Assembly: GCF_900102085.1 (NCBI RefSeq)
Contig: NZ_FMVM01000011.1
Span: forward strand, 1 to 64,000
Length of the DNA stretch: 64,000 bases
Direction of reading: 5' to 3'
Source: Paenibacillus polysaccharolyticus
GTDB lineage: Bacteria > Bacillota > Bacilli > Paenibacillales > Paenibacillaceae
Shown: one piece after another, positions 53,355 through 62,419 of the stretch
Numbering within the stretch: the stretch's first letter is position 1
How the letters are laid out: every line of letters begins with the position of its first letter
The notes under the pieces: generated by a model
The model's input: only the letters and a program-made list of their open reading frames with translations
Told to the model about the DNA's origin: nothing
The model's database searches: none
Position numbers and translations under genes: made by a program

Positions 53355-56300
53355 ATGAAGAGCTTATTACGAAAAATGTTAGTCCTGGTCACCATTGCGT
53401 TAACTTTTCAGACGGGATTCGGTAATTATATTACGCCGACAACCTTTGCAGCAACGGGTCCCTTATTAACTTTAACTGGAGGTACTGCTTCATTCGTGGC
53501 TGGAGATAATGCTTCCTCAACTCCGGTTGCGATCGACTCTGGCATAACGGTAACCGCGGATAGCATCAATACCCTTGCAAGCGCAACAGTAGCGATTACA
53601 GGTAATTTTCATGCTGGAGAAGATATGCTGATGTTCATTAATTACGGACAGAATATGGGGAATATTACAGCCAGTTATAATGCAGGTACTGGCGTGCTGA
53701 CGCTGACATCATCAGGCGCAACCGCAACGTTGGCGCAGTGGCAGAACGCTCTGAGATCAATTACTTATAGCAATGCAGCGATTACGCCAAATACGGCGAC
53801 ACGTACGGTTAGCTTTACGGTGACGGACGGTGTGGATACAAGTAACACGGCAACACGAATTATAACGGTGACAGCTACCGACCAGACACCAATCGTGACC
53901 ACAAGTGGTGGTTCGACGAATTACATCTCCGGAGCTTCGACTCCGTTGGCGATCGACAGCGGTCTAATGGTATCAGACCTAGACAATGCAACCTTGGCCA
54001 GCGCAACGGTTAGCATCACGAGCAACTTCGACGCGGGAAAAGACGTATTGGCATACACTAATGATGGGGCGAGCATGGGAAATATCGTGGCGAGTTATAA
54101 TTCATCTACTGGCGTGATGACGCTGACATCATCAGGCGCAACCGCAACGTTGGCCCAGTGGCAGAGTGCGTTGAGAAGCATTTCATTCTCAAGTACAAGT
54201 GCTACGTCAGGGCAGCGTATCGTTAGTTATTCCGTAAATGATGGAATGAAGACCAGCGTTGCAGTTACACGTTCAGTGGAAGTAACGGTGAATATGCTTC
54301 TTAGTCTGACTACAAGTAGCGGTTCGGCTTCATTTGTGGCTGGGGATAATACACCCTCAACTCCGGTCGTTATTGACTCTGGCATAACGGTAACAGCAGA
54401 TAGCAACACTGCTCTTTCAAGCGCAACAGTGGCGATTACAGGCAATCTTCAAGTTGGAGAAGATCTGCTATTGTTAATTAATAACGGGTCTAACAAGGGA
54501 AATATTGTCGCTAGTTATAATGCCTTTACTGGCGTGCTGACATTGACATCCGCAGGCTCTACAGCAACGGGGGTGCAGTGGCAGAACGCCCTGAGATCAA
54601 TTGCTTATACTAGTGCGGCGATCACGCCGAACACGGCCGAACGTACGGTTAGCTTCAATGTGACAGATGGGGTTAACACAAGCAATACAGCGACAAGAGC
54701 TGTAACGGTCACAGCAACCAACCAGTCACCAATCGTGACCACAAGTGGTGGTTCGACGAATTACATCTCTGGAGCTTCGACTCCGGCGGATATTGACAGC
54801 GGTCTAACGGTATCCGACCTAGATAATGCAACCTTGGCTAGCGCAACGGTTAGTATTATGAGCAATTTCGACGCGGGAAAAGACGTATTGGCATACACCA
54901 ATGATGGGGCTAGCATGGGAAATATTACGGCGAGTTATAATGCATCTACTGGCGTACTGACGCTGATATCATCAGGCGGGACCGCAACGTTGGCGCAGTG
55001 GCAGAGAGCGTTGAGGGGAATTTCGTTCTCAAGCACGAGCGCCACGCCAGGGCAACGCAATATTAGCTATATCGTAAGCGACGGAACAAAGGCAAGCGTT
55101 GCTGCTACACATCCTGTGGAAGTGACGGTGATCACGCCTCCGACGCTCACTACAAGCAGTGGTTCGGCTTCATTTGTGGCTGGGGATAATGCACCCTCAA
55201 CTTCGGTCGATATCGACTCTGGCATAACGGTAACAGCAGATAGCAGCACTACTCTTGCAAACGCAACAGTGGCGATTACAGGTAATCTTCATGTTGGAGA
55301 AGATGTGCTCGGTTTCATCAATGACGGGCTGAGCATGGGGAATATTACAGCCAGTTATAATGCATCTACGGGTGTGCTGACGCTGACATCATCGGGCGGA
55401 ACTGCAACATTGGCGCAGTGGCAAGCTGCCTTGAGATCGATTACTTATACCAATACGGCGATCAAGCCAAATGCGGCGACACGTGTAGTAAGCTTCATGG
55501 TGACGGATGACGACAATGTGAGCAATCCAGCGACACGAACTGTGATGGTGATGGCTACCAACCAGACACCTATTGTGACCACGAGTGATGGTTCGACCAA
55601 TTACATCTTTGGAACTTCGACTCCGGTTGCTATTGACGGCGGTCTGGCGGTATCCGATTTGGATAATGCAACCTTGGCCAGTGCAACGGTTAGCATCGTG
55701 AGCCACTTGGACGCGGGAAAAGACGTATTGGCTTACACCAATGATGGAGCGAGCATGGGGAATATTACGGCGAGTTATGATGCTCTCATGGGTGTTCTGA
55801 CGCTGACGTCCGCAGGTGGAACCGCAACGTTGGCGCAGTGGCAGAACGCATTGCAAGCAGTTACTTACAGTAACACACAAGTTTCTACGAATATGACGAC
55901 GCGCACAATCAGCTTTACCGTAAGCGACGTCAACAAAATGAGCGGCATCGCAACAAAGAGCATTACCTTGCAGGGATTAAACAGTTTAAAGACGGATACG
56001 AATACGTTGAGCGTATCGACCGGACAAACGGTTTCTGTAGCGATTACAGCTGTTTTCTCAGATCAGTCGCAAAAAGATGTGACCTCATGGGTAACCTGGA
56101 CTGTTCGTAATCCGTCAATTGCTAGTGTTAGCAGTGGGAGGGTTACAGGTAAGACAGCGGGCAGTACTGTCGTCAGTGCTGTGTATGGAACCCAATCGGT
56201 AGATATCAACATAACAGTAACTGGCATGCCAGTTTCGGGGTCAGGATCTTCTCCGAGCAGTTCAACCAATACAAGCACTTCAATCGATAATAGTACTCCG

Positions 56301-56963
56301 GCTAAAACGGAACCTTCAATACCTCCTGCTAAGGAGACCAAGCATTTTCAAGCTCTTGTTGAAACCGATCGGCTCGTAGCTTTTATACAAAAGTCATTGG
56401 CCGGTAATTCTGTAACGTTCCAGGATGTAGCGTCCCACTGGGCTTCCAAAGATATTTTGTCCGCTAGCAAGATAGGTATAATCAATGGCTACCCAGACGG
56501 CAGATTCAAACCGGATGCTTCTATTACAAGGGCAGAGTTCAGCACACTTCTGGTTAAAGCATTTGCTCTGCGCTCAGGAAGCGGAATGTTAGAGTTACGG
56601 GATATTCAAAACTCTTGGGCGCGAGACTCTATAGAAATTCTTGCTTCCAATGGAGTTATCAACGGGTACTCTGACGGAACGTTCCACGCTGATTACAGGA
56701 TTACACGAGCCGAGATGGTTGCTATGATCTCAAAAATCCTGATTTTTCAGAATAGTGTATCTGGCGATGCAGCAACATTCGTTGACGTAGCACCCAAGCA
56801 TTGGGCGAAGGAGATCATTGAAACGGCTGCAAAAGCGGGTATACTGGAGGGCAAGAGCCAGAATCAGTTTGAACCGGACGCCAATCTCACGAGGGCGGAA
56901 GCCTTAACGGTGATTATGCGCATGCTGAGAGAGAATCCAACGATAGATCAATTGCTGGGTTAA
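53355..56963 (+). CDS. Large secreted S-layer-homology surface protein with internal repeats
   Basis: 1202 residues, GGGAGAG upstream. Signal peptide (MLVLVTIALTFQTGFGNY ... TTFAA). Six domains of about 140 residues, alternating two types, fill 35-870. Type A opens ASFVAGDNASSTPVAIDSGI, type B opens SGGSTNYISGASTP with SDLDNATLASATVSI. Each ends ATLAQWQNALRSITYSN then a TRTVSFTVTDG strand, a cadherin/VCBS-like style. A Big_2-like domain follows (about 870-955; ASVSSGRVTGKTAGSTVVSA), then a Ser/Pro linker and three SLH domains (1020-1190; FQDVASHWASKDILSASKIG, GYPDGRFKPDASITRAEF). SLH domains attach it to pyruvylated wall polymer. Adhesin or surface-layer accessory role is likely. Confidence 0.9.
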   Translation: MKSLLRKMLVLVTIALTFQTGFGNYITPTTFAATGPLLTLTGGTASFVAGDNASSTPVAIDSGITVTADSINTLASATVAITGNFHAGEDMLMFINYGQNMGNITASYNAGTGVLTLTSSGATATLAQWQNALRSITYSNAAITPNTATRTVSFTVTDGVDTSNTATRIITVTATDQTPIVTTSGGSTNYISGASTPLAIDSGLMVSDLDNATLASATVSITSNFDAGKDVLAYTNDGASMGNIVASYNSSTGVMTLTSSGATATLAQWQSALRSISFSSTSATSGQRIVSYSVNDGMKTSVAVTRSVEVTVNMLLSLTTSSGSASFVAGDNTPSTPVVIDSGITVTADSNTALSSATVAITGNLQVGEDLLLLINNGSNKGNIVASYNAFTGVLTLTSAGSTATGVQWQNALRSIAYTSAAITPNTAERTVSFNVTDGVNTSNTATRAVTVTATNQSPIVTTSGGSTNYISGASTPADIDSGLTVSDLDNATLASATVSIMSNFDAGKDVLAYTNDGASMGNITASYNASTGVLTLISSGGTATLAQWQRALRGISFSSTSATPGQRNISYIVSDGTKASVAATHPVEVTVITPPTLTTSSGSASFVAGDNAPSTSVDIDSGITVTADSSTTLANATVAITGNLHVGEDVLGFINDGLSMGNITASYNASTGVLTLTSSGGTATLAQWQAALRSITYTNTAIKPNAATRVVSFMVTDDDNVSNPATRTVMVMATNQTPIVTTSDGSTNYIFGTSTPVAIDGGLAVSDLDNATLASATVSIVSHLDAGKDVLAYTNDGASMGNITASYDALMGVLTLTSAGGTATLAQWQNALQAVTYSNTQVSTNMTTRTISFTVSDVNKMSGIATKSITLQGLNSLKTDTNTLSVSTGQTVSVAITAVFSDQSQKDVTSWVTWTVRNPSIASVSSGRVTGKTAGSTVVSAVYGTQSVDINITVTGMPVSGSGSSPSSSTNTSTSIDNSTPAKTEPSIPPAKETKHFQALVETDRLVAFIQKSLAGNSVTFQDVASHWASKDILSASKIGIINGYPDGRFKPDASITRAEFSTLLVKAFALRSGSGMLELRDIQNSWARDSIEILASNGVINGYSDGTFHADYRITRAEMVAMISKILIFQNSVSGDAATFVDVAPKHWAKEIIETAAKAGILEGKSQNQFEPDANLTRAEALTVIMRMLRENPTIDQLLG
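53460..55970 (+). repeat. Three tandem repeats of about 838-840 bp inside the SLH gene
   Basis: TTTGTGGCTGGGGATAATGC-like text recurs near 53497, 54335 and 55175. Each unit encodes one type-A plus one type-B domain. Some blocks (ATTACATCTCYGGAGCTTCG and CAACCTTGGCYAGCGCAACG) are nearly identical between units, a sign of recent duplication or gene conversion. Confidence 0.85.
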
Positions 56964-57014
56964 CCATGAAATAGCTCATAGCTTCTAAGCTGAGCAGATA
57001 TAAAACAAACATTT

Positions 57015-57075
57015 ATCCCCCTTCATTGTAACAGGTGTATAGCTAGAACCTGCTACAGTGAAGGGGGATTTTTAT
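57015..57075 (+). terminator. Strong terminator after the SLH gene
   Basis: ATCCCCCTTCA (57015-57025) pairs with TGAAGGGGGAT (57059-57069), extended inward by TGTAACAGGT/ACCTGCTACA, followed by TTTTATG. One long hairpin. Confidence 0.88.
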
Positions 57076-57255
57076 GTGTACAAATTTCAAAAAAGAACTA
57101 GGAAGTTAGACCATATGAGTTATGGTTTAATAAAATCCAACTGCACTATGCTCGATAGGGATGCTTTGCAAAAGAGGAACATCACTTAACATCATATACA
57201 TGTTGCGCGGTCTTGTATTCGCAGGTATGCATGATCGGAAGGCTAAGAATGTGCA

Positions 57256-57290
57256 AGAAAAAAAGAATCGGTGAACCGATTCTTTTTTTC
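57256..57290. terminator. Bidirectional terminator
   Basis: AAGAATCGGT (57263-57272) pairs with ACCGATTCTT, with A-run before and T-run after, so it works both ways. On the minus strand it ends the membrane-protein gene 57362-57805. The 57070-57255 stretch holds no gene I trust. Confidence 0.85.
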
Positions 57291-57361
57291 TTAAGGCGTT
57301 AAAAATAATTTTCAAATGATAGCAGAATCTACATCAATTTAACCGAGTAGCTAAACTTATC

Positions 57362-57805
57362 TCAATCTTGCACTTCATGATAATTACCAGTCCATGGATC
57401 AAAAACGAATGAAGTTACTTCTGAATTTTTTTCCACTGAGAACATATAACCTTTTTTAATTTCATTAGATTCATCTTCAATTAACGTATTCTTTTGCTTA
57501 TTAACCACATAAGGCTCTTCTAAATTCTGAGTGACCTTATCTACCGCACGTTCATACGTGTATTGAGGAAGTGTGGTTATAGTATAAATTGGAATAAATA
57601 TTAAAAATAGTGTTTGTAACAAAAGTACTATTTCTTTACGTTTTTTACTTAGTTGAACTTTTAAGAAATAACTCAGCACCATGAAAAAAACTAACACCCC
57701 AATGAAAGGAAAAAGATCTAAAATATTATTGTAACGATATTGTAAAAAAAGTAAAAAGGACACTTCTATCAGACAAGCAATAATTATTAGTCTTCTATAC
57801 ATCAT
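57362..57805 (-). CDS. Small membrane protein of unknown function
   Basis: 147 residues. Three hydrophobic helices (IIIACLIEVSFLLFLQY, FPFIGVLVFFMVLSYFL, IVLLLQTLFLIFIPIYTI) then a C-terminal outside part ending VFDPWTGNYHEVQD, with KKGYMFSVEKNSEV before it. Preceded by AAAGGAGAT. Not recognised. AT-rich like the genes that follow. Confidence 0.68.
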   Translation of the reverse strand: MMYRRLIIIACLIEVSFLLFLQYRYNNILDLFPFIGVLVFFMVLSYFLKVQLSKKRKEIVLLLQTLFLIFIPIYTITTLPQYTYERAVDKVTQNLEEPYVVNKQKNTLIEDESNEIKKGYMFSVEKNSEVTSFVFDPWTGNYHEVQD

Positions 57806-58020
57806 ATCTCCTTTGAATAAGTAGTTGATGCCAACATTAATGACATCAACTTATCTTAGATATTTATTTTGTGGATTGTTTCGACATATCCTTAGTTAAG
57901 AAGCATGCTCCGATTATGCAAAGATCAGTATTACTTCTTCCTTCGCCTTCAACTCTAATTGATACCCCTTACAAAAGATATTTCAAGATGCTATATCAAT
58001 AGTATCTTATAAACTTGATT

Positions 58021-58111
58021 GAATAGGCTTAAAGTTCTAAAAATAGTTCTTTTAGCACAGGGAAACTCTTCGCAAATGTCACAAAATGGGTTATTATCTA
58101 TGTAGTTAAGG
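58021..58111 (+). repeat. Upstream element copy 2
   Basis: GAATAGG..TAAAGTTCTAAAAATAGTTC, then AGCACAGGGAAACTCTTCG, TGTCACAAAATGGG, TATCTATGTAGTTAAGG, matching 53167-53256 over about 90 bases. It lies 156 bases before the gene at 58267. The rest of the gap 57806-58266 holds nothing I can name. Confidence 0.6.
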
Positions 58112-58266
58112 AAAATATAGTTTCTAATAGGATATCAGAACATATTGATTAGATATAGTCTAGAGTTCAGAACTCTGACTCCACAGAAAGTTTATTCAAG
58201 AAGTAAGGTGAGCAAAGTATTCATCTGATGTTGCTGAATAGGAATGTATCGAGGGGGAGATAGAAC

Positions 58267-58737
58267 ATGAGGATTACAAACAGATCTTTTTATCATGGAG
58301 TAGCATTAGCAGGAATTACTGAACATGAAAACTTTACTTCAATTAATAGAATATCCAATATTAATTCACTACATGCCTATCAATTAAATCATGATAAGGG
58401 TTTGTATATCAAATATACAGCAAAAATGGGGAATTCGTGGAGGTTTACTTTTACGCCAGAACATCAAGTTGAGGTAACAAAAGTATTTCAGCAATTTCCA
58501 ATGAATACATACTTAATATTTGTTTGTGGTGAAACAGGAGTTTGTATAGTTGATTTTGAAACATTTGAATCATGCATAGACTTGAACCAGTTAGAAAGCG
58601 AATGGATAGAAATATATAGACCGGAGGGCGGGAGTTTTAGAATAAGGGGGGCTGGATCGGAACATAAAAGAGCGATACCTTTGAACAATTTCCCTAAAAT
58701 CTTATTTGAGAAATCTATAACTTTCTTGAAAAAGTAG
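58267..58737 (+). CDS. Unknown protein
   Basis: 156 residues, GAGGGGGAG upstream. Not recognised. Soluble alpha/beta with FYHGVALAGITEHENFTSIN, AKMGNSWRFTFTPEHQVEVT and a Cys-containing YLIFVCGETGVCIVDFETF stretch. By context it may be part of a defence or accessory island with the following genes. Confidence 0.65.
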   Translation: MRITNRSFYHGVALAGITEHENFTSINRISNINSLHAYQLNHDKGLYIKYTAKMGNSWRFTFTPEHQVEVTKVFQQFPMNTYLIFVCGETGVCIVDFETFESCIDLNQLESEWIEIYRPEGGSFRIRGAGSEHKRAIPLNNFPKILFEKSITFLKK

Positions 58738-58788
58738 TTGAAATAGAATTAAGACCAACTCGTTATTTAAAAAATGGGAGTGATAATT

Positions 58789-59745
58789 ATGTCAAAAGAA
58801 GAAAAAGCAAACTCTTTAGAAATGATTGTAGTTAATGCATTGAAGGTTCCGGGAGTTAAAGTAAATCGCCAAGAATTTTTGACACAAATATTAGCAAGTA
58901 AAGTAAGTAGCAGTGAACTTCTAAATGCTCTGGATAAGGGGCCAGTTGATGCGGGGATTTCTGTGAATTTACTAAATAAATTAGCAAAGAGTCATATTGA
59001 AAAAAGAACATTGCAGAGCACAGGAATTTCCTTTGCAACAGGACTTCCTGGGGGAATTGCAATGGCGGCAACTATACCAGCTGACACTTTACAGTTTTTT
59101 GGAGTAGCACTCCGACTGGCGCAAGAACTGGCATATTTATTCGGTCATGAAGATTTGTGGGGAGAGCAAGGAATAAACTCAGACAGAGTCAAATCAGAGC
59201 TAATAATTTTCCTCGGAGTAATGTTTGGAGTGGGTGGTGCCAGTTCTGCTCTTAAAATAGTATCAGCAAAAGTAGCGCAGCAAACTTTGAAAAAACTTCC
59301 ACAACGTGCTTTGATGAAGACAATTTACTATCCTATTGTGAAAAAAGTAGCTGCCACAATAGGTGTTAAAATAACTAAGAAAACTTTTGCGCAAGGCATA
59401 TCTAAAGCTATTCCCGTATTAGGTGGTGTGATTTCAGGTGGTATAACGTATGCCTCCATGAAACCTATGGGGAATAGACTACGTGACGAACTATACAAAG
59501 TAGCATGTAACTACTCAGAGAAGGATTTTGTGAATGATATGGAAAATTTCAAGAAAGAAGTTATTGATATAGGATCAGATGAAGAAACAGAATGGACTGA
59601 AGTAATTTCAGCAATTCAAGAAGAGCCAGCAAAAAAAGTCGAGAGCGTGGCTGATGAAATTTTGAAATTTAAAAATCTGGTAGATTTAGGCGTAATTACA
59701 GATGAAGAGTTTCAAAAGAAGAAAAACGAACTTTTGAATATGTAG
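58789..59745 (+). CDS. EcsC-like helical protein with C-terminal SHOCT domain
   Basis: 318 residues from ATG 58789 (GGGAGTG upstream). The middle region GISFATGLPGGIAMAATIPA and TLQFFGVALRLAQELAYLFG, with GVISGGITYASMKPMGNRLR, looks like EcsC-type amphipathic helices that associate with membranes. The C-terminus ILKFKNLVDLGVITDEEFQ is a SHOCT domain, a short helical oligomerisation module. Function unknown. Such combinations occur in predicted stress or defence proteins. Confidence 0.7.
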   Translation: MSKEEKANSLEMIVVNALKVPGVKVNRQEFLTQILASKVSSSELLNALDKGPVDAGISVNLLNKLAKSHIEKRTLQSTGISFATGLPGGIAMAATIPADTLQFFGVALRLAQELAYLFGHEDLWGEQGINSDRVKSELIIFLGVMFGVGGASSALKIVSAKVAQQTLKKLPQRALMKTIYYPIVKKVAATIGVKITKKTFAQGISKAIPVLGGVISGGITYASMKPMGNRLRDELYKVACNYSEKDFVNDMENFKKEVIDIGSDEETEWTEVISAIQEEPAKKVESVADEILKFKNLVDLGVITDEEFQKKKNELLNM

Positions 59746-59797
59746 AGATTACTGTTCGATAATTGAAAAATAAAATAACCTCAATTGGAGTGTGTGT

Positions 59798-60289
59798 ATG
59801 AGTGGATCAAGGTGGTTGTATATAAGTAATGATCTGAAAGTCCACAAAGTACCAAATCCTAAAAATAGTAAGTTTAAGCCTATTAAAGAGTTAGCCGGAC
59901 AAGAGGTACTCAAAGTTCTCCTATACTATGAGACGTTTGAAAAGAAGCCATCAAAATTATTACTCCTAGAATTTGATAGAGTAACTTTAGATTCAGAAGG
60001 TTCTTATGAATTAACTCAAAAGGAAATGGAAAAGGCGCTGTATAACTTTAATCAATTCGGTTTTGCAACGCCCGAAGAACTTGCTCAGCAAGATGAGCCT
60101 TTATCTTTACCTCTAGCTCCTGTATTGCCGACAGATCAAGAAAAAAAGACACTATATAAATACCTGAAGGAAAATATAAATACGCTATCACATGATGCAC
60201 CATACATCATGGAAGAAAGAATCAGTGCTCTAAAACGAATTCATAAAGAGCACATAGAATTAATAAAGAAAGCGGTCAAGTTAAAATAA
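59798..60289 (+). CDS. Unknown protein
   Basis: 163 residues from ATG 59798, preceded by GGAG. Not recognised. N-terminal beta-rich part (GSRWLYISNDLKVHKVPNPK, KLLLLEFDRVTLDSEGSYEL) and a helical C-terminus rich in Lys/Glu. Same orientation as the neighbours and 53 bases after the EcsC-like gene. Confidence 0.62.
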   Translation: MSGSRWLYISNDLKVHKVPNPKNSKFKPIKELAGQEVLKVLLYYETFEKKPSKLLLLEFDRVTLDSEGSYELTQKEMEKALYNFNQFGFATPEELAQQDEPLSLPLAPVLPTDQEKKTLYKYLKENINTLSHDAPYIMEERISALKRIHKEHIELIKKAVKLK

Positions 60290-60386
60290 TTAAACTTACG
60301 CATAATAAGTTTTAGTAAGCCGTTAATGTTATTTTTATATTCTTCCGTTGAATTTGAGGTTAGATATAGAGAAGGTAGGGCTTGAA

Positions 60387-61889
60387 ATGAAATCTACTGA
60401 TGTTAAACACTCTATAGCGGGATTCTACTTTCAACTTCTGATAGCCTGCTATGAATTAGTGAATGTTTATGAATATGAAGATGCTTACGTAGGTGTAGAA
60501 TGTGATGCAGATGTAAGAGTAAACTATGGTAACGATCAATTTATTGAAGCTAAATTTTATAGCGATGACTCTTTTACTCGTAATCAAGAAGCTATAACCC
60601 ATACTATTTATAATTTTTATCACACATATAAGAGAACAAAAACAAGTGGTACATTCCAAATAAAAACGAATGTGCCGTTTGCTACTTCTGATTTTGATTT
60701 TTTTAATAATTGGAATACGAAAAAGTTTGATATCCCTAATGAATACATTAATTATGTGAAGGATTGTTTGGTGTACGAATATGCCGATAAAAAGGAGGGT
60801 AAAGAAGCTTACGAAGTGTTTAAAATGTCCTATAAGAAATCTAACCCTCAGCTAAAAAGACCTCAATTTAAACGCGCCTTAATTAATCACTTACACTTAT
60901 ATCCAGATGAATACAAGAATTTCTTATCTGAAAATGTGCTCATAAGCGATGAGGAAATTTTAGAATTTGTTAAGTTAGTTACCTTTGATACTCCCAGAAA
61001 AAAAGTTGATAAATTCAGCAGTATTTTAGCTCTTAAAGAGAAAACTGAATATCATTTGTCAGTTCATTTTCCTGGACTGAGTAACTTTGAATATGAAAAT
61101 ATTAGATTTCTTATTATGAATGCTTTTTTGGATACGACAGTGGATACAACTTCATTCATTTTAAAGACAAGTTCGATTAATCAAATCGTAGCAAATCACA
61201 CTGAATCAATTCAAGAACTGTTTAACAAAGATGTTTTGGCTAGCTCTATTAAAGATATTGAAATTGAATTAATTAAGTATGAACTGCTTCTAAAGAGAAA
61301 AGGGCACTCTGATAGTTTAGAGCGTATTTTAAAAGTAGTAGGCACATGCACTGAACAGTGGGTTCATGGAATGAAAGAATATGGAGTAACGCAGATGAAC
61401 AGCCGATATCTAATGGGATCTTCTCCGTCATATGCGCTTAACATACTGGAATTATTTAAAGCAATGGGAGAAATATATGCTCTATCGGAAAAAGAGCTAG
61501 GAGATATAGATCTATTTGATCTTGAAGGCATTAATAATGTATCGTTTTCTGAATATAAAGGATTTTCTTTGAAAACTACACATCATGCTAGTGATAAGCA
61601 AGATGAGCAAATGTTAATAACTGCTTTTATCGAACATACTCTAAAAGATCAACATCTTATGAAGGCTATAGGTGATGAGACCATAATTTTTGATGCTGAT
61701 TGCAAAATATGTGATCCAGAAAGATTAAATATAGAGGACATAGTTATGGATATTTCAAAACCCTACGGAACTATTTTAAACCAGGAGTTTTATCGCTCTT
61801 TTCAATATAAATGTATACGATGTGTAAGATTGCTAACCCACGATGCTGATTGTCCCTTTACTAAAAGTTTTAAGGAAGGGCGGATATGA
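60387..61889 (+). CDS. DUF4297-like nuclease protein of an ABC-three-component system
   Basis: 500 residues from ATG 60387 (AAGGTAGGG upstream). A TTG at 60348 is rejected. The N-terminus resembles the DUF4297/Cap4-type PD-(D/E)XK nuclease: HSIAGFYFQLLIACYELVNV, VGVECDADVRVNYGNDQFIE then AKFYSDD, giving the E/D ... ExK triad. The helical middle and a C-terminal cysteine-rich part (CKICDPERLN, YKCIRCVRLLTHDADCPF) follow. Together with the next two genes it forms the layout nuclease, middle component, SMC-type ATPase. Probable effector of phage or plasmid defence. Confidence 0.72.
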   Translation: MKSTDVKHSIAGFYFQLLIACYELVNVYEYEDAYVGVECDADVRVNYGNDQFIEAKFYSDDSFTRNQEAITHTIYNFYHTYKRTKTSGTFQIKTNVPFATSDFDFFNNWNTKKFDIPNEYINYVKDCLVYEYADKKEGKEAYEVFKMSYKKSNPQLKRPQFKRALINHLHLYPDEYKNFLSENVLISDEEILEFVKLVTFDTPRKKVDKFSSILALKEKTEYHLSVHFPGLSNFEYENIRFLIMNAFLDTTVDTTSFILKTSSINQIVANHTESIQELFNKDVLASSIKDIEIELIKYELLLKRKGHSDSLERILKVVGTCTEQWVHGMKEYGVTQMNSRYLMGSSPSYALNILELFKAMGEIYALSEKELGDIDLFDLEGINNVSFSEYKGFSLKTTHHASDKQDEQMLITAFIEHTLKDQHLMKAIGDETIIFDADCKICDPERLNIEDIVMDISKPYGTILNQEFYRSFQYKCIRCVRLLTHDADCPFTKSFKEGRI

Positions 61890-62416
61890 TGGATATTATA
61901 ATGAATGAATTAGGAATAAAGGATTTCCTTCTTTATGAAGAACTGCCTTCCTGTAGAATAGGTAATCTAGATAAAGATAAAATATTAGTTATTTGCTTAA
62001 TAGACGAGTTATCTCAAATTGATGATATCGCTAAAAAATTACCCAGTCTAAGAAATAAAATGATGATGCGAATGAATAACCCAAAGAATATTGAAGTCGT
62101 TGAAACTAAGATACCGATCTCCAAATTTTTGTGGGATATGTATATAGTAGCTCTTCATCAATATAAGGATGAAAAGAGTTGCTTCAAACCTGCAGAAATA
62201 GCTAAATATGAACGTGATAGATTTATAGCACGAAAAATTATCATCCAATACGAGCACATGGAGGAATTGAAAAGGAATTTTGTTGAGCTATTATTTCCAG
62301 AAAGAATATTGGATAGCTTTTCAGTTTTAGAAAGTCTAGATAGCGAAAAGATAGATTTTGAAGAAATTAAAGAATTACTTCAAAATATTGAAAATGTAGT
62401 AAAGAAGGAGGGGTAA
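61886..62416 (+). CDS. Small middle component of the ABC-three-component system
   Basis: 176 residues. Start overlaps the nuclease stop by four bases (ATGA) and its stop is three bases before the ATPase start. Recognition is from context and style more than from a motif: IGNLDKDKILVICLIDELSQ, ISKFLWDMYIVALHQYKDEK, and an acidic C-terminus. Middle components of these systems are short and variable, linking effector and ATPase. Confidence 0.7.
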   Translation: MMDIIMNELGIKDFLLYEELPSCRIGNLDKDKILVICLIDELSQIDDIAKKLPSLRNKMMMRMNNPKNIEVVETKIPISKFLWDMYIVALHQYKDEKSCFKPAEIAKYERDRFIARKIIIQYEHMEELKRNFVELLFPERILDSFSVLESLDSEKIDFEEIKELLQNIENVVKKEG

Positions 62417-62419
62417 ACG

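Noticed and set aside
55389..55880. 163-codon minus-strand frame in the SLH gene
   Set aside because: A by-product of the repetitive coding sequence on the plus strand. It is not preserved in the other repeat units.
57127..57315. 62-codon minus-strand frame
   Set aside because: It reads straight through a perfect bidirectional terminator (57256-57290) and has no RBS.
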